From contig NZ_WSZK01000011.1 in the NCBI RefSeq assembly GCF_009791395.1, positions 19,696 through 83,695 on the forward strand: a DNA stretch of 64,000 bases, in the 5' to 3' direction. A program made the translations under genes and the position numbers. Shown piece by piece: positions 32,826-41,081 of the stretch. The notes under the pieces were generated by a model, which saw only the letters and a list, made by a program, of their open reading frames with translations, made no database searches and had not been told where the DNA came from. The DNA is from Halomarina oriensis (GTDB lineage Archaea > Halobacteriota > Halobacteria > Halobacteriales > Haloarculaceae). Positions within the stretch are counted from its first letter, which is position 1. Each line of letters begins with the position of its first letter.

Positions 32826-34526
32826 GTGATAGACTGCCACTTCCACCTGTGGACGACCGACGAGTCCACCCCCGAGAAGCGCGCCGAACGAGCCGAACAG
32901 TTGCGTGAAGAGATGGAGCGTCAAGGCGTCGACCGCCTCTGTCTCATCGGCGAGGTCGGCGACACTATCGAGGAGTGTCGCGAGGCGAACCGCACCGTCG
33001 CGAAGTACGTCGCGGAGTACCCGGAGTCGTTCTACGGCTGGGCGCGCGTCGACCCGCGGCTGGGTGACGACGCCGTCGCGGAGTTCCGCCGCGCCGTCGA
33101 GGAGGACGGACTCGTCGGTCTGAAACACCACTTCATACCCACGCCGATCAACATCTCCGACCCCGAGTTCTTCCCGCTGGCCGAGGCCGCCGTCGACATG
33201 GACGTGCCGGTCATCGCGCACGTCATGCAACGGCTCCCGGCGGACCAGGAACGATGGGACGATAGCGAGGCCCACACGGAGGACGTCCTCGAACTCGCAC
33301 AGCGATACCCCGAGTTGAAACTCGTCTCGGCGCACATCGTCGCGGGCGGGGACGCCGAGTACCGCATCAAGACCGTCGCCGACCAAGAGAACGTCATCCT
33401 CGACATCTCGGGGAGCAACTGCGAACGCGGCTACGTCGAGAGAGCCGCCGAGCGTCTGGGCACCGACCGACTGGTGTTCGGGACGGACACCTGGTTCGCC
33501 CCCGGCGTCGGGAAGCTGTCGGGGCTAAACCTCTCGTCCGAGGCGCGCGCCGACATCGCCTACGGGATACACGACCTGTTCCGCGACGACCAACCCGGCC
33601 GCTTCACCGACGGAGAGCTGGCCGAACGGAAAGCGGCCGCGGCCGAGCGGTTCGCCGCGAGCGACGAGTCGCGTCGCGAGGGGGCCGTCGACGTCAACGC
33701 CTTCGTGGGCCACTGGCCGTTTCGCGACCTCGATGCGAGCGCCGACGCGCTTCTCTCGTTGATGGACGAGGCGGGCGTCGATGCGGCGCTGGTCTCCTCG
33801 CTGGAGAGCGTCTTCTACCGCAACGTCCACGCGGGGAACCGTGACCTCCGCGACCGGGTCGCGGGTCACGAGGAGCGACTGTTCCCGCTCGCGACGATCA
33901 ACCCGACGTATCCTGAGTGGGAAACCGACCTGCGAGAGTGCGTCGAGGAGTGGGGGTGGTCGGGCGTCAAGCTCCTGCCGGCGTACCACGACTACGACCT
34001 CGATGCCCCCGAGACGACGGCGCTGTTCGACGTCTGTGCCGACCTCGACGTGCCCGTGGTCGTCTGTGCGACGCTCGAAGACCAGCGCCAGCGCCACCCC
34101 CGTGTGACGCTCCGGGGGTTCGAAGACGGCGGCACACGAGCGTTCACCGACGGCCATGTCGACGCCCTCGTCGACCTCCTCACCGAGTGCCCGGAGACGG
34201 ACGTGGTGCTGGCCGATCTGTGGACACACGCACCGCGCATCGTCGAGGAGTGCTGTCGGGTCCGCCGAAACGGGGTCCGGCTCGACAACCGGGTGCGCTC
34301 GGGGGAGACGCTGTTCGTCCTCGACGACCTGTTCGTCTACTTCTCACACCAGGGCGAGCGGCTCGTCGAGGAGGTCGGCGTCGACCGGCTGGTCAGAGGG
34401 CCACAGCTCCCGTTCAAGATCGCCGAAGCGTACGACGGCTACGTCGACCTGCTGCCGGCGAGCGACGACGACCGGGCGCGGGTAGGAGGCGACACCCTCC
34501 GCTCGGTGTTCGGTCTCGACGGGTGA
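32826..34526 (+). CDS. Tandem amidohydrolase (two fused amidohydrolase-2 domains)
   Basis: A 566-residue protein made of two amidohydrolase-like TIM barrels. The first begins at once with the metal motif IDCHFHLW (H5, H7), and includes HHFIPTP, VIAHVMQR, and GTDTWFAPG near residue 220-225 where the last metal aspartate is expected. The second begins near residue 295 (VDVNAFVGHWPFRDL) without the H-x-H pair and ends with VRGPQLPF where the aspartate is normally found, so it looks metal-poor. GTG 32826 is the chosen start: it leads directly into the first strand, has a TATA-like box at the right spacing, and no ATG fits. It may hydrolyse or decarboxylate a ring compound or lactone; function unknown. 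Confidence 0.82.
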   Translation: MIDCHFHLWTTDESTPEKRAERAEQLREEMERQGVDRLCLIGEVGDTIEECREANRTVAKYVAEYPESFYGWARVDPRLGDDAVAEFRRAVEEDGLVGLKHHFIPTPINISDPEFFPLAEAAVDMDVPVIAHVMQRLPADQERWDDSEAHTEDVLELAQRYPELKLVSAHIVAGGDAEYRIKTVADQENVILDISGSNCERGYVERAAERLGTDRLVFGTDTWFAPGVGKLSGLNLSSEARADIAYGIHDLFRDDQPGRFTDGELAERKAAAAERFAASDESRREGAVDVNAFVGHWPFRDLDASADALLSLMDEAGVDAALVSSLESVFYRNVHAGNRDLRDRVAGHEERLFPLATINPTYPEWETDLRECVEEWGWSGVKLLPAYHDYDLDAPETTALFDVCADLDVPVVVCATLEDQRQRHPRVTLRGFEDGGTRAFTDGHVDALVDLLTECPETDVVLADLWTHAPRIVEECCRVRRNGVRLDNRVRSGETLFVLDDLFVYFSHQGERLVEEVGVDRLVRGPQLPFKIAEAYDGYVDLLPASDDDRARVGGDTLRSVFGLDG

Positions 34527-34554
34527 CGGTGGGGCCGCCGCCGTCGTCGTCCAC

Positions 34555-35979
34555 TCAGTCGGGGCCGCCGAGTTCCGCCAGTCGCTCGCGCTGGTCGCGG
34601 CGGGCCCGCTCGTCGACGGCGTCCGGGTCCTCGTCGAGATGCACGCGCAGACGACGCTCGAACCGTTCGCGAACGTCGGTGTACTCGGGAGTCCCGGCGA
34701 GGTTCGTCAGTTCGTCGGGGTCCGATTCGAGGTCGAACAGCTGGTCGGGGTTGTCGGGGTAGTAGACGTACTTGTACCGTCCCTGCCGGAGCATGAACAT
34801 CCCGCGACTGACGCCGTGAGCGTGGTACTCGGAGAACACTGCGCGGTCGTCGTCGGGCGCGTCGCCACAGGCCACGTCGAGCAGCGAGCGCCCGCGCCAC
34901 GCCGAGTCGTGCGGAACACCGACCGCGTCGGCCATCGTCGGGACGAGGTCGAGCAGCGAGACGGGTGCGTCGACCGTCCGACCAGCGACGCCCGGCCCCC
35001 GCATCGCCAGCGGGACACCCACCGACGGTTCGTACATGCAGCACTTCCACCAGACACCGTGGTCACCGAGCGGTTCGCCGTGGTCGCTGGCGTAGACCAC
35101 TAGCGTGTCCTCGGCGAGGCCGAGACGGTCGAGCGCGTCGAGCAGCTGTCCGACGTGGTCGTCGAGCGCCGTACACAGCGCGTAGTACGCGGCTCGCGTG
35201 CGCCGAAGTGTCGCCTCGTCGAGGTCGGCCCCGTCGAAGTGCGACCGGAGTTCGTCGAGGATGGGGTGGTCGTCGCCCGGTGGGTAGTCGGTCGGCAGAT
35301 CCACCTCGGTTTCAGGATAGCGTTCGTAGTACGACGGTTCGGCGACCAGCGGGAAGTGCGGTAGGATGTAGTTCGTCCAGCAGACCCACGGCTCAGCGGT
35401 TCCGGAGCCCTTCCCCTCGCCGTCGCCGGCCGCCTCCTCCGCCCGCGCTTCGAGGAACGCGACGGTCTCGTCGGTGACGCGGTCCTCGCGCTCGCAGTAC
35501 CACGCCTCGCCGTCGGCGGCGGCGGAACCGGCGGCTTCGATACGGTCCCGTGCCCCGTCGCGGACGATGGGAGGGTCACGGTGGAGGCCGTTCACGTCCG
35601 GCGTCTCGCGGTGGAAGGCGACGCGCTGGTCGTCGAAGCCGTCGTCACAGTCGGGCTCGAAGTCGAGCTTTCCGACCGTCGTCACGTCGACGCCGTGGTC
35701 GACGAAGTGGTGACCCCAGCTTCGGGGCGTACCGTCGTACGGTGTCGCGTTGTCCCAATGGCCGGTGTCGTGGACGTACCGGCCGGTGGCGAAGCTGGCG
35801 CGACTCGGCGCACAGAGCGGACTCGAACAGTACGCCGACGTGAACCGGATGCCGGTGGCGGCGAAACGGTCGAACGTCGGCGTCTCGACGAGCGGGTGAC
35901 CCGCCGCCCCAAGCGCGTCGGGACGGTGTTCGTCGGACGTGATGAGCAGGACGTTGAGCGGAGTGGTCGGTTCGGTCAC
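34555..35979 (-). CDS. Type I sulfatase (choline-sulfatase/sulfamidase-like)
   Basis: A 474-residue sulfatase. NVLLITSDEHRPDALGAAGH provides the first metal residues (D16, E17 region) and C56-A-P-S-R60 is the formylglycine motif in YCSSPLCAPSRASFATGRY. VVYASDHGEPLGDHG completes the metal site near residue 300. No signal peptide, so cytoplasmic. It differs from the three sulfatases with the RVLLVDIDSLRPD start, so it probably removes a different sulfate. A TATA-like element (36004-36010) lies 25-31 bases upstream. It converges on the tandem amidohydrolase and is divergent from the beta-helix gene at 36246. Confidence 0.92.
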   Translation of the reverse strand: MTEPTTPLNVLLITSDEHRPDALGAAGHPLVETPTFDRFAATGIRFTSAYCSSPLCAPSRASFATGRYVHDTGHWDNATPYDGTPRSWGHHFVDHGVDVTTVGKLDFEPDCDDGFDDQRVAFHRETPDVNGLHRDPPIVRDGARDRIEAAGSAAADGEAWYCEREDRVTDETVAFLEARAEEAAGDGEGKGSGTAEPWVCWTNYILPHFPLVAEPSYYERYPETEVDLPTDYPPGDDHPILDELRSHFDGADLDEATLRRTRAAYYALCTALDDHVGQLLDALDRLGLAEDTLVVYASDHGEPLGDHGVWWKCCMYEPSVGVPLAMRGPGVAGRTVDAPVSLLDLVPTMADAVGVPHDSAWRGRSLLDVACGDAPDDDRAVFSEYHAHGVSRGMFMLRQGRYKYVYYPDNPDQLFDLESDPDELTNLAGTPEYTDVRERFERRLRVHLDEDPDAVDERARRDQRERLAELGGPD

Positions 35980-36003
35980 GGCCGACCGGTCTCACCTGGC
36001 GCG

Positions 36004-36010
36004 CATAAAT
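36004..36010 (-). promoter_or_regulatory. TATA-like box for sulfatase
   Basis: Minus strand ATTTATG, 25-31 bases upstream of the start at 35979; leaderless start. Confidence 0.5.
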
Positions 36011-36086
36011 TGGTGGGAGGAGGCCGCCGTCCAACCCACCCGGTCCGACGAACCGGACGAGTTTCGTGATTGTACTTCGATTTGCA

Positions 36087-36096
36087 AACAAGACTA
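36087..36096 (+). promoter_or_regulatory. AACAAGACTA motif, candidate shared regulatory site
   Basis: This 10-mer also occurs, inverted, at 12132-12141 inside the palindrome of the 11933-12508 gap. It lies in the AT-richer part of the 266-base divergent gap between the sulfatase and the beta-helix gene. Confidence 0.3.
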
Positions 36097-36245
36097 ATGT
36101 GTGATGAAAATTACGTTCAGACGGGGCACGGGCGGACAAACCGACGACGAGTCGTTGGGAGAGCGACGGGTCTGTCGGCCCTGTCAGTGGGACCGTCGGA
36201 GCCGTGCGACGTGACCGCCTTCAACCCCGGAGACGAGCGAACACG

Positions 36246-37742
36246 ATGACACGAGACGACCGACACGTGGCGCGTGGCACAGAGCGAGAATCGAACGACA
36301 CCGACGACGAACGGTCGCCGATGCCCGTCGACCGCCGATCGTATCTCCGGCTGGCGGGGGCGGCGGTCGCTGGGGCCGGACTGCTGACCGCTCCCGACGT
36401 CGCGGCGGCAGCGACCGAGTATCACGGCTTCACCTTCTCGACGACGGTCGATATGGTCGAGGACGCAGGCTGTGACCCGACCGGCGGCACCGACTGCAGC
36501 ACCATCATCGAGGACGCGGCGGCCGACGACACCCTCCTGGTCTTCCCGGAAGGAGAGTACCGTATCGCGAACCCGGTGGTGCTCGACGGATACACGACCG
36601 TCGGCGTCCGCGGCGAGGGCGAGGCGACGTTCGCGTGGGACAGCGGGTTCGACCGGAACAAGTCGTTCGCCGTCGAGGCCACCGACGAGTTCTACTATGA
36701 GGGTATCGACTGGGACATCACCGCCAAGAACTGCGCGCCGGGGCTGTACTTCGAGGTCGACTCGCGGGCCCACGTCGAGGACCTCGAAGTGGTCGGTCGG
36801 GGCGACGGGACGGCGAACGCGCTCAACCCGTTCGTCAGGGACCCCGACGGGACGGCCGTCATCCGGAACTTCGTCGCCAAGCAGGGGTCGGACTGGGACG
36901 AGACCGGGCGGGTCGGCGCGCTCGTCTTCCGGGAGTCCGAGAACGTCCCGCGGAACGTTGGGACGATTCGCTTCGAGGACTGCCACATGGAGGAGTTCGA
37001 GAACAACGGCATCTACGCCGCCGCCTCCGGCGGCCCCATCCAGGTCGTCGGCGGGACCTACCGCAACAACAATCGCGCCTCGCTCCGGTTCTCGGGGCCC
37101 GAGTCGTTCGTCGAGGACGCGGTCGTCGAGGCCGACCTCTCGACGGTCGATCCCGACTCGAACGCCACGACGACGGACAACCCGGTGAACCTTCGACCTA
37201 TCTGGTGGCAGAACTCCTTCGGGCGCAACGGCGGCGAGATTCGGGACACGGAGGTCGTCGTCGCCGAGGGGACGAACTCCGCGGGTGGTGTTGTCTTCCG
37301 CCGCCAGTCGGGGGCGTGTACCGTCAGGGACACCAGCATCGAGATCCGGGCGGACGAGACGCCCGCCGTCCTGGGTCAGCGCCCCGACCGGGACGTGTTC
37401 GACCCACCGTTCGGCATCACGCTCGACGACGTCCGAATCACTCACACGGGCGACGCCGGGGGGTTCACGCTCGTCGAGACGGTCGGGTTCTTCGTCAACC
37501 GTGATGGGACCGAGATCACCGACTCCTGTCTCCACGCGACCGAGTCGGGCATGAACGGGCTCACCTACCGTGATTCGACGGACTGCTCGATAACGGACAC
37601 GACCATCGACGTCCCTGGCGAGCAGGTCGTCGAGGAGGACGCCCCCGTCACGACGACCGACGTCAATGATGACGGCCCCTGTCCGGGCGGTCGCGGCGGG
37701 AAGTCCGGCGAACGGCCCGGAAAGGGGCCTGGAGGGAACTGA
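36246..37742 (+). CDS. Tat-exported right-handed beta-helix protein
   Basis: A 498-residue secreted protein. The Tat motif is DRRSYLRLAG (R30-R31) with a hydrophobic run ending near A55. Its N-cap (CDPTGGTDCSTIIEDAA, then LLVFPEGEYRIAN) and helix repeats (GTIRFEDCHMEEFENNGIYA, VVGGTYRNNNRASLRFSG) parallel those of 23664-25082, so the two are paralogues. The C-terminus (DDGPCPGGRGGKSGERPGKG) is a low-complexity glycine-rich tail. The first 15 bases from the ATG are the same as those of the beta-helix gene at 45170. Either ATG 36246 or the later ATG 36321 could start it; both keep the signal. Likely polysaccharide-acting, no catalytic residues assigned. Confidence 0.82.
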   Translation: MTRDDRHVARGTERESNDTDDERSPMPVDRRSYLRLAGAAVAGAGLLTAPDVAAAATEYHGFTFSTTVDMVEDAGCDPTGGTDCSTIIEDAAADDTLLVFPEGEYRIANPVVLDGYTTVGVRGEGEATFAWDSGFDRNKSFAVEATDEFYYEGIDWDITAKNCAPGLYFEVDSRAHVEDLEVVGRGDGTANALNPFVRDPDGTAVIRNFVAKQGSDWDETGRVGALVFRESENVPRNVGTIRFEDCHMEEFENNGIYAAASGGPIQVVGGTYRNNNRASLRFSGPESFVEDAVVEADLSTVDPDSNATTTDNPVNLRPIWWQNSFGRNGGEIRDTEVVVAEGTNSAGGVVFRRQSGACTVRDTSIEIRADETPAVLGQRPDRDVFDPPFGITLDDVRITHTGDAGGFTLVETVGFFVNRDGTEITDSCLHATESGMNGLTYRDSTDCSITDTTIDVPGEQVVEEDAPVTTTDVNDDGPCPGGRGGKSGERPGKGPGGN

Positions 37743-37851
37743 CGCCGCCGGCCGGTCCGCGGTCGCGTTGGCCCCCTGTTGCTGGGCGCGCCCGACCGGG
37801 CCGTCACCGTCCGGCGGCGCATTGATATGGCTCGTCGACGAGCGAGCGCGT

Positions 37852-39804
37852 ATGAATCGCAACCGTCCGACGGGCGACTGGGACGTCGGGGCGCTCTCGA
37901 CGGTGGCCGGCACGGGACCGCGCTGCTCGCTCCCCTCGTACGACGACCAGCAGGCGTGGGATCGACTCTGCGGGTCGGCCGCCCTCGCCCCGCTGGTCGA
38001 GCGTGTGGTCGACCGAGCGGACGCCGTCCGGTCGTCGGAGGCCCTCAGAACGACGACGGCGAGCCAGTACCTCGACTACGATCGGACCGGCGACCTCAAC
38101 GCCTACCACAGCACCTACGCTGCACAGCGAACGGCACTGTCGGCGCTCGCGGTCGCCGAGTGTCTCGACCGCGAGGGACGATACCTCGACGCCGTCCTCG
38201 ACCACGCGTGGACGGTCTGTGAGGCGACGACGTGGGTCCTCCCCGCCCACCGCTCCGAGGGGAGTCTGTGCGAGGGACTGCCCGCCGTCGACGCCGCGCC
38301 CACGGTCGATCTGAACGCGGCGACGACGGCGCTTCTCCTCGCCGAACTCGACGACCTCCTCGGCGACCGGCTCCACCCCGCGCTGCGCGGGCGTATCCGC
38401 GCCGAGGTCGAGCGGCGTGTCCTCATGCCCTACGAGACCGAGAACCACTGGTGGACCGACGCCGAGAACAACTGGAATGCGGTCTGCACCGCCGGCTGCG
38501 TCGGCGCGGCGATTCACCTCCTCGACGACGAGGAGCGAGTCGCTCGGTTCGTTGCGCGGGCCGCCGACAGCACCGAACGGTACCTCGCGGGGTTCGGCGC
38601 GGACGGTTGCACCCAGGAGGGGATGGGCTACTGGAACTTCGGCGTCGGCCACTTCGTCGTCCTCGCAGACCTCGTCGAGTCGTGGACGGGCGGCGAGCGC
38701 TCGCTGGTCTCCGCGCCGATCACCCGAGAGATCGCGGCGTACCCGCGGCGCGTCGAGTTGAGTCCCGGACGATACGTCCCGTTCTCGGACGCCGCCGAGA
38801 CCGACGGGCTACTCCCGTACGCGGCCTGTTGGCTCGGTCGACGGTTCGACCGGCCCGCGCTGGCCGCCCGCGGCCGCTACGAACTGGCGACCGCACCGGC
38901 GCTCGCGGCGCTCCATCGGCTGCGTCGCAACCTGTTCTGGCCGCTCGACGCGCCGAGAGCACCCGTCGCCGCCCCGCCCGAACGAACGTACTTCGCGGAC
39001 AATCAGTGGTGGCTCGTCCGCGACGATGCGGAAGCCCATGACACGTTCGTCGTGGCGGCGAAAGGCGGGCATAACGGCGAGTCACACAACCACCTCGACT
39101 GCGGCAGCTTCGTCACGCACGTCCGCGGCGAATCGCTCCTCACCGACCTCGGGAAACCCGTCTACGACGCGGGCTACTTCGGCGAGGAGCGCTACGAGTA
39201 CCTCACGACGCAGTCGCTGGGCCACTCCGTGCCCCACGTCAACGGCCACGAACAGGCCGTCGGCCGCGAGCACGCCGCGCGGATGCTCAACCGAACCGAA
39301 TCGGCCGAGCGCGAGACGTTCGCCCTCGACCTCACCACCTGTTACCCCGACGCGGCGGGTATCGGCGAGCTCCACCGTCGGTTTATGTTCGACCGCGGAG
39401 CGCCGATGGGTCGACTCCGTGTGACCGATACGGTCTGGTTCGCCCCCGACGCCGGTCGCGAGTTCGTCTCCGTCCTCGTCTCGTACTGCCCTTTGAGCGT
39501 CGAGGACGGGACGCTGTGGGTCGACGGCGAGCGTGCTACACTTCGCGTCGACGCCGGACCGGGCGACGTCGGCGTCGCGGTCGAACGTCTGCCGGCGGCC
39601 CTCGACCGCGACCGCTGGCGGATGAACGACGACGGCGGGGAGACCGGGGCGAGCGACGTCTGGCGCGCACGGCTCAGTCCCGACCCGGACGCGACCGTCG
39701 ACGTGGACGGCGAGGGTGGTGAGGGCACGCGCCGTCTCCGTCTCGACGTGACCCCCTCGACCGCCTGGGAACGGTTCGGGGGCGCGTGGAACACTACCGG
39801 ATGA
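37852..39804 (+). CDS. Heparinase II/III-like lyase, cytoplasmic
   Basis: A 650-residue lyase without signal peptide. Residues about 1-370 form an alpha/alpha-toroid (ENNWNAVCTAGCVGAAIHLL, then CTQEGMGYWNFGVGHF), with asparagine, histidine and tyrosine positions of the family groove. The C-terminal beta-sandwich starts with the signature KGGHNGESHNHLDCGSFV near residue 404, whose histidines are typical of this family, then YEYLTTQSLGHSVPHVNGHE. It is paralogous to 41059-43083 and to the broken copy at 57362-59328. It would finish depolymerisation of imported uronic-acid oligosaccharides. ATG 37852 starts at MNRNRPTGDW; the upstream frame is non-conserved. About 110 bases after the beta-helix gene on the same strand. 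Confidence 0.88.
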   Translation: MNRNRPTGDWDVGALSTVAGTGPRCSLPSYDDQQAWDRLCGSAALAPLVERVVDRADAVRSSEALRTTTASQYLDYDRTGDLNAYHSTYAAQRTALSALAVAECLDREGRYLDAVLDHAWTVCEATTWVLPAHRSEGSLCEGLPAVDAAPTVDLNAATTALLLAELDDLLGDRLHPALRGRIRAEVERRVLMPYETENHWWTDAENNWNAVCTAGCVGAAIHLLDDEERVARFVARAADSTERYLAGFGADGCTQEGMGYWNFGVGHFVVLADLVESWTGGERSLVSAPITREIAAYPRRVELSPGRYVPFSDAAETDGLLPYAACWLGRRFDRPALAARGRYELATAPALAALHRLRRNLFWPLDAPRAPVAAPPERTYFADNQWWLVRDDAEAHDTFVVAAKGGHNGESHNHLDCGSFVTHVRGESLLTDLGKPVYDAGYFGEERYEYLTTQSLGHSVPHVNGHEQAVGREHAARMLNRTESAERETFALDLTTCYPDAAGIGELHRRFMFDRGAPMGRLRVTDTVWFAPDAGREFVSVLVSYCPLSVEDGTLWVDGERATLRVDAGPGDVGVAVERLPAALDRDRWRMNDDGGETGASDVWRARLSPDPDATVDVDGEGGEGTRRLRLDVTPSTAWERFGGAWNTTG

Positions 39805-39844
39805 CGAGTGCGATCGATCCATCCGGGTTCGGGCGACGGGTCGG

Positions 39845-40597
39845 CTACGGCCCTAACCCATCGAGCAGTCGTCGACAGCCGCCCGCGTTGGAGAGCACGC
39901 TCAGCGTGACGCCGTCGACTCGGGGCAGCAGGTGCGGGTCGGAGTCGGTCGAGAGGGGGTCGGCGGGACCGACGGCCGGGTGCCCCGGCGGCCCGGCGAC
40001 TGCCGTCTCGTGGGAGTCGCGCACGACCGTGAGGCTTCGTTCGTCGAACCGATAGAACGGGTAGGCGAAGTGGTCGGGGGCGACACCGAACCGGCGTTCG
40101 AACGTCGTCCGTGCGCCGACGATCTCGTCGACGAGCGTTCCGTGGTCGTCGACCCGGTCGAGATACGGATGCGAGCGGGTGTGGTTGCCGACCGTGACGA
40201 GGTCGTGGTCGAACAGGTCCCGCAGTTGTGTCTCGGTCAGGTGGTTCGAGGAACCGATCGCGTCGGTGTGGACGTACACCGTCGCCGGGACGTCGAACCG
40301 TTCGAGCAGCGGGACGACACGCGTGGCGAACGACTCGTAGCCGTCGTCGAACGTGAGCGCCAGTCGCCCGCCACCGCCGCCGGTCTCGACGGCGGTCGTC
40401 AGGTCGACGATCCGGTAGCCACGGTCGAGCCACGCTTCGATGTCGAGCGCGAGGCGGTGTTCGGAGATGGTCCGCCCGTAGCTGTCGCCGTGGTCGGTGC
40501 CGACTGAGTGGTAGAACAGAACGGCTCCGTGTCCGGGTTCTCGTCTCCGGTCGTGCCCATCGCCGGTCGCGTGCGGTCGCTCGTCGTGCCGGTCCAT
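39845..40597 (-). CDS. Polysaccharide deacetylase (CE4 family)
   Basis: A 250-residue NodB-homology protein. Motif 1 is TFDDGY (D84 base, D85 metal) and motif 2 is NHTRSHP (H139, H143 metal ligands); later motifs are weaker (FAYPFYRFDE). CE4 enzymes remove N- or O-acetyl groups from amino-sugar polymers such as chitin oligomers or heparosan-type chains. No signal peptide is seen, so it may act on imported oligosaccharides. It sits between the two face-to-face lyase genes and converges on 37852-39804 (41 bases between stops). ATG 40597 was chosen as later in-frame similarity starts with VLFYHSVG. Substrate inferred only. Confidence 0.87.
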   Translation of the reverse strand: MDRHDERPHATGDGHDRRREPGHGAVLFYHSVGTDHGDSYGRTISEHRLALDIEAWLDRGYRIVDLTTAVETGGGGGRLALTFDDGYESFATRVVPLLERFDVPATVYVHTDAIGSSNHLTETQLRDLFDHDLVTVGNHTRSHPYLDRVDDHGTLVDEIVGARTTFERRFGVAPDHFAYPFYRFDERSLTVVRDSHETAVAGPPGHPAVGPADPLSTDSDPHLLPRVDGVTLSVLSNAGGCRRLLDGLGP

Positions 40598-40688
40598 GCG
40601 GTATCGTGCGTCGCGGGAACGGTATATCTGCGCCTCACACCAGAGCCCGACGCCGATAGTTAAGACGGACCACCGAGTAGTGCCGGCC

Positions 40689-41081
40689 ATGAACCGACGT
40701 GCGACGCGCATCGAGGATGAGGTCGTCGTGGTCGAAACGGGCGACGGCTGGCTCCGGGTCGGTACCGTCGGGGACGTGGTCGCGCTCGCCGGCGGGGAGA
40801 CGTACGAACTCCAGTACGACGATGCCGACCTGTACGACTGGCTCGACACTGACGAGGCGGGCGTCCTCCGGTTCGACGTGCTGGAGACCGTCGCGTCGCT
40901 GACCCATCCCCCCGAGTTCGTCGAAACGGTGGGCGATACGCCGCTCGACGAGACGAACGCCGACGGCTACCCGAAGCGGACCGCCGTGTTCATGGACGTG
41001 CTCACGACGGCGTGGGACGGCAAGGGAGCCGTCGAGGACGAGGGCCGGGGCCAGGGGGTCAGTCGAGCGGACCGGGGGTGA
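40689..41081 (+). CDS. Hypothetical protein, 130 residues
   Basis: No family was recognised. The sequence is acidic with a clear haloarchaeal codon bias (TRIEDEVVVVETGDGWLRVG, then TYELQYDDADLYDWLDTDE), suggesting a small beta-rich soluble protein of about 110 residues followed by a polar tail (DEGRGQGVSRADRG). A GTTAAGA element 27 bases upstream supports ATG 40689 with a leaderless start. The last 23 bases overlap the end of the converging lyase gene at 41059. Expression alongside the deacetylase and lyases suggests a role in the same pathway, but this is position only. Confidence 0.6.
   Translation: MNRRATRIEDEVVVVETGDGWLRVGTVGDVVALAGGETYELQYDDADLYDWLDTDEAGVLRFDVLETVASLTHPPEFVETVGDTPLDETNADGYPKRTAVFMDVLTTAWDGKGAVEDEGRGQGVSRADRG

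Noticed and set aside
36117..37913. A 598-codon open frame antisense to 36246-37742
   Set aside because: A shadow of the GC-rich beta-helix gene with no family features.
39804..39845. Possible stem-loop terminator between converging lyase and deacetylase
   Set aside because: No clear inverted repeat or T-run in the 40-base gap.
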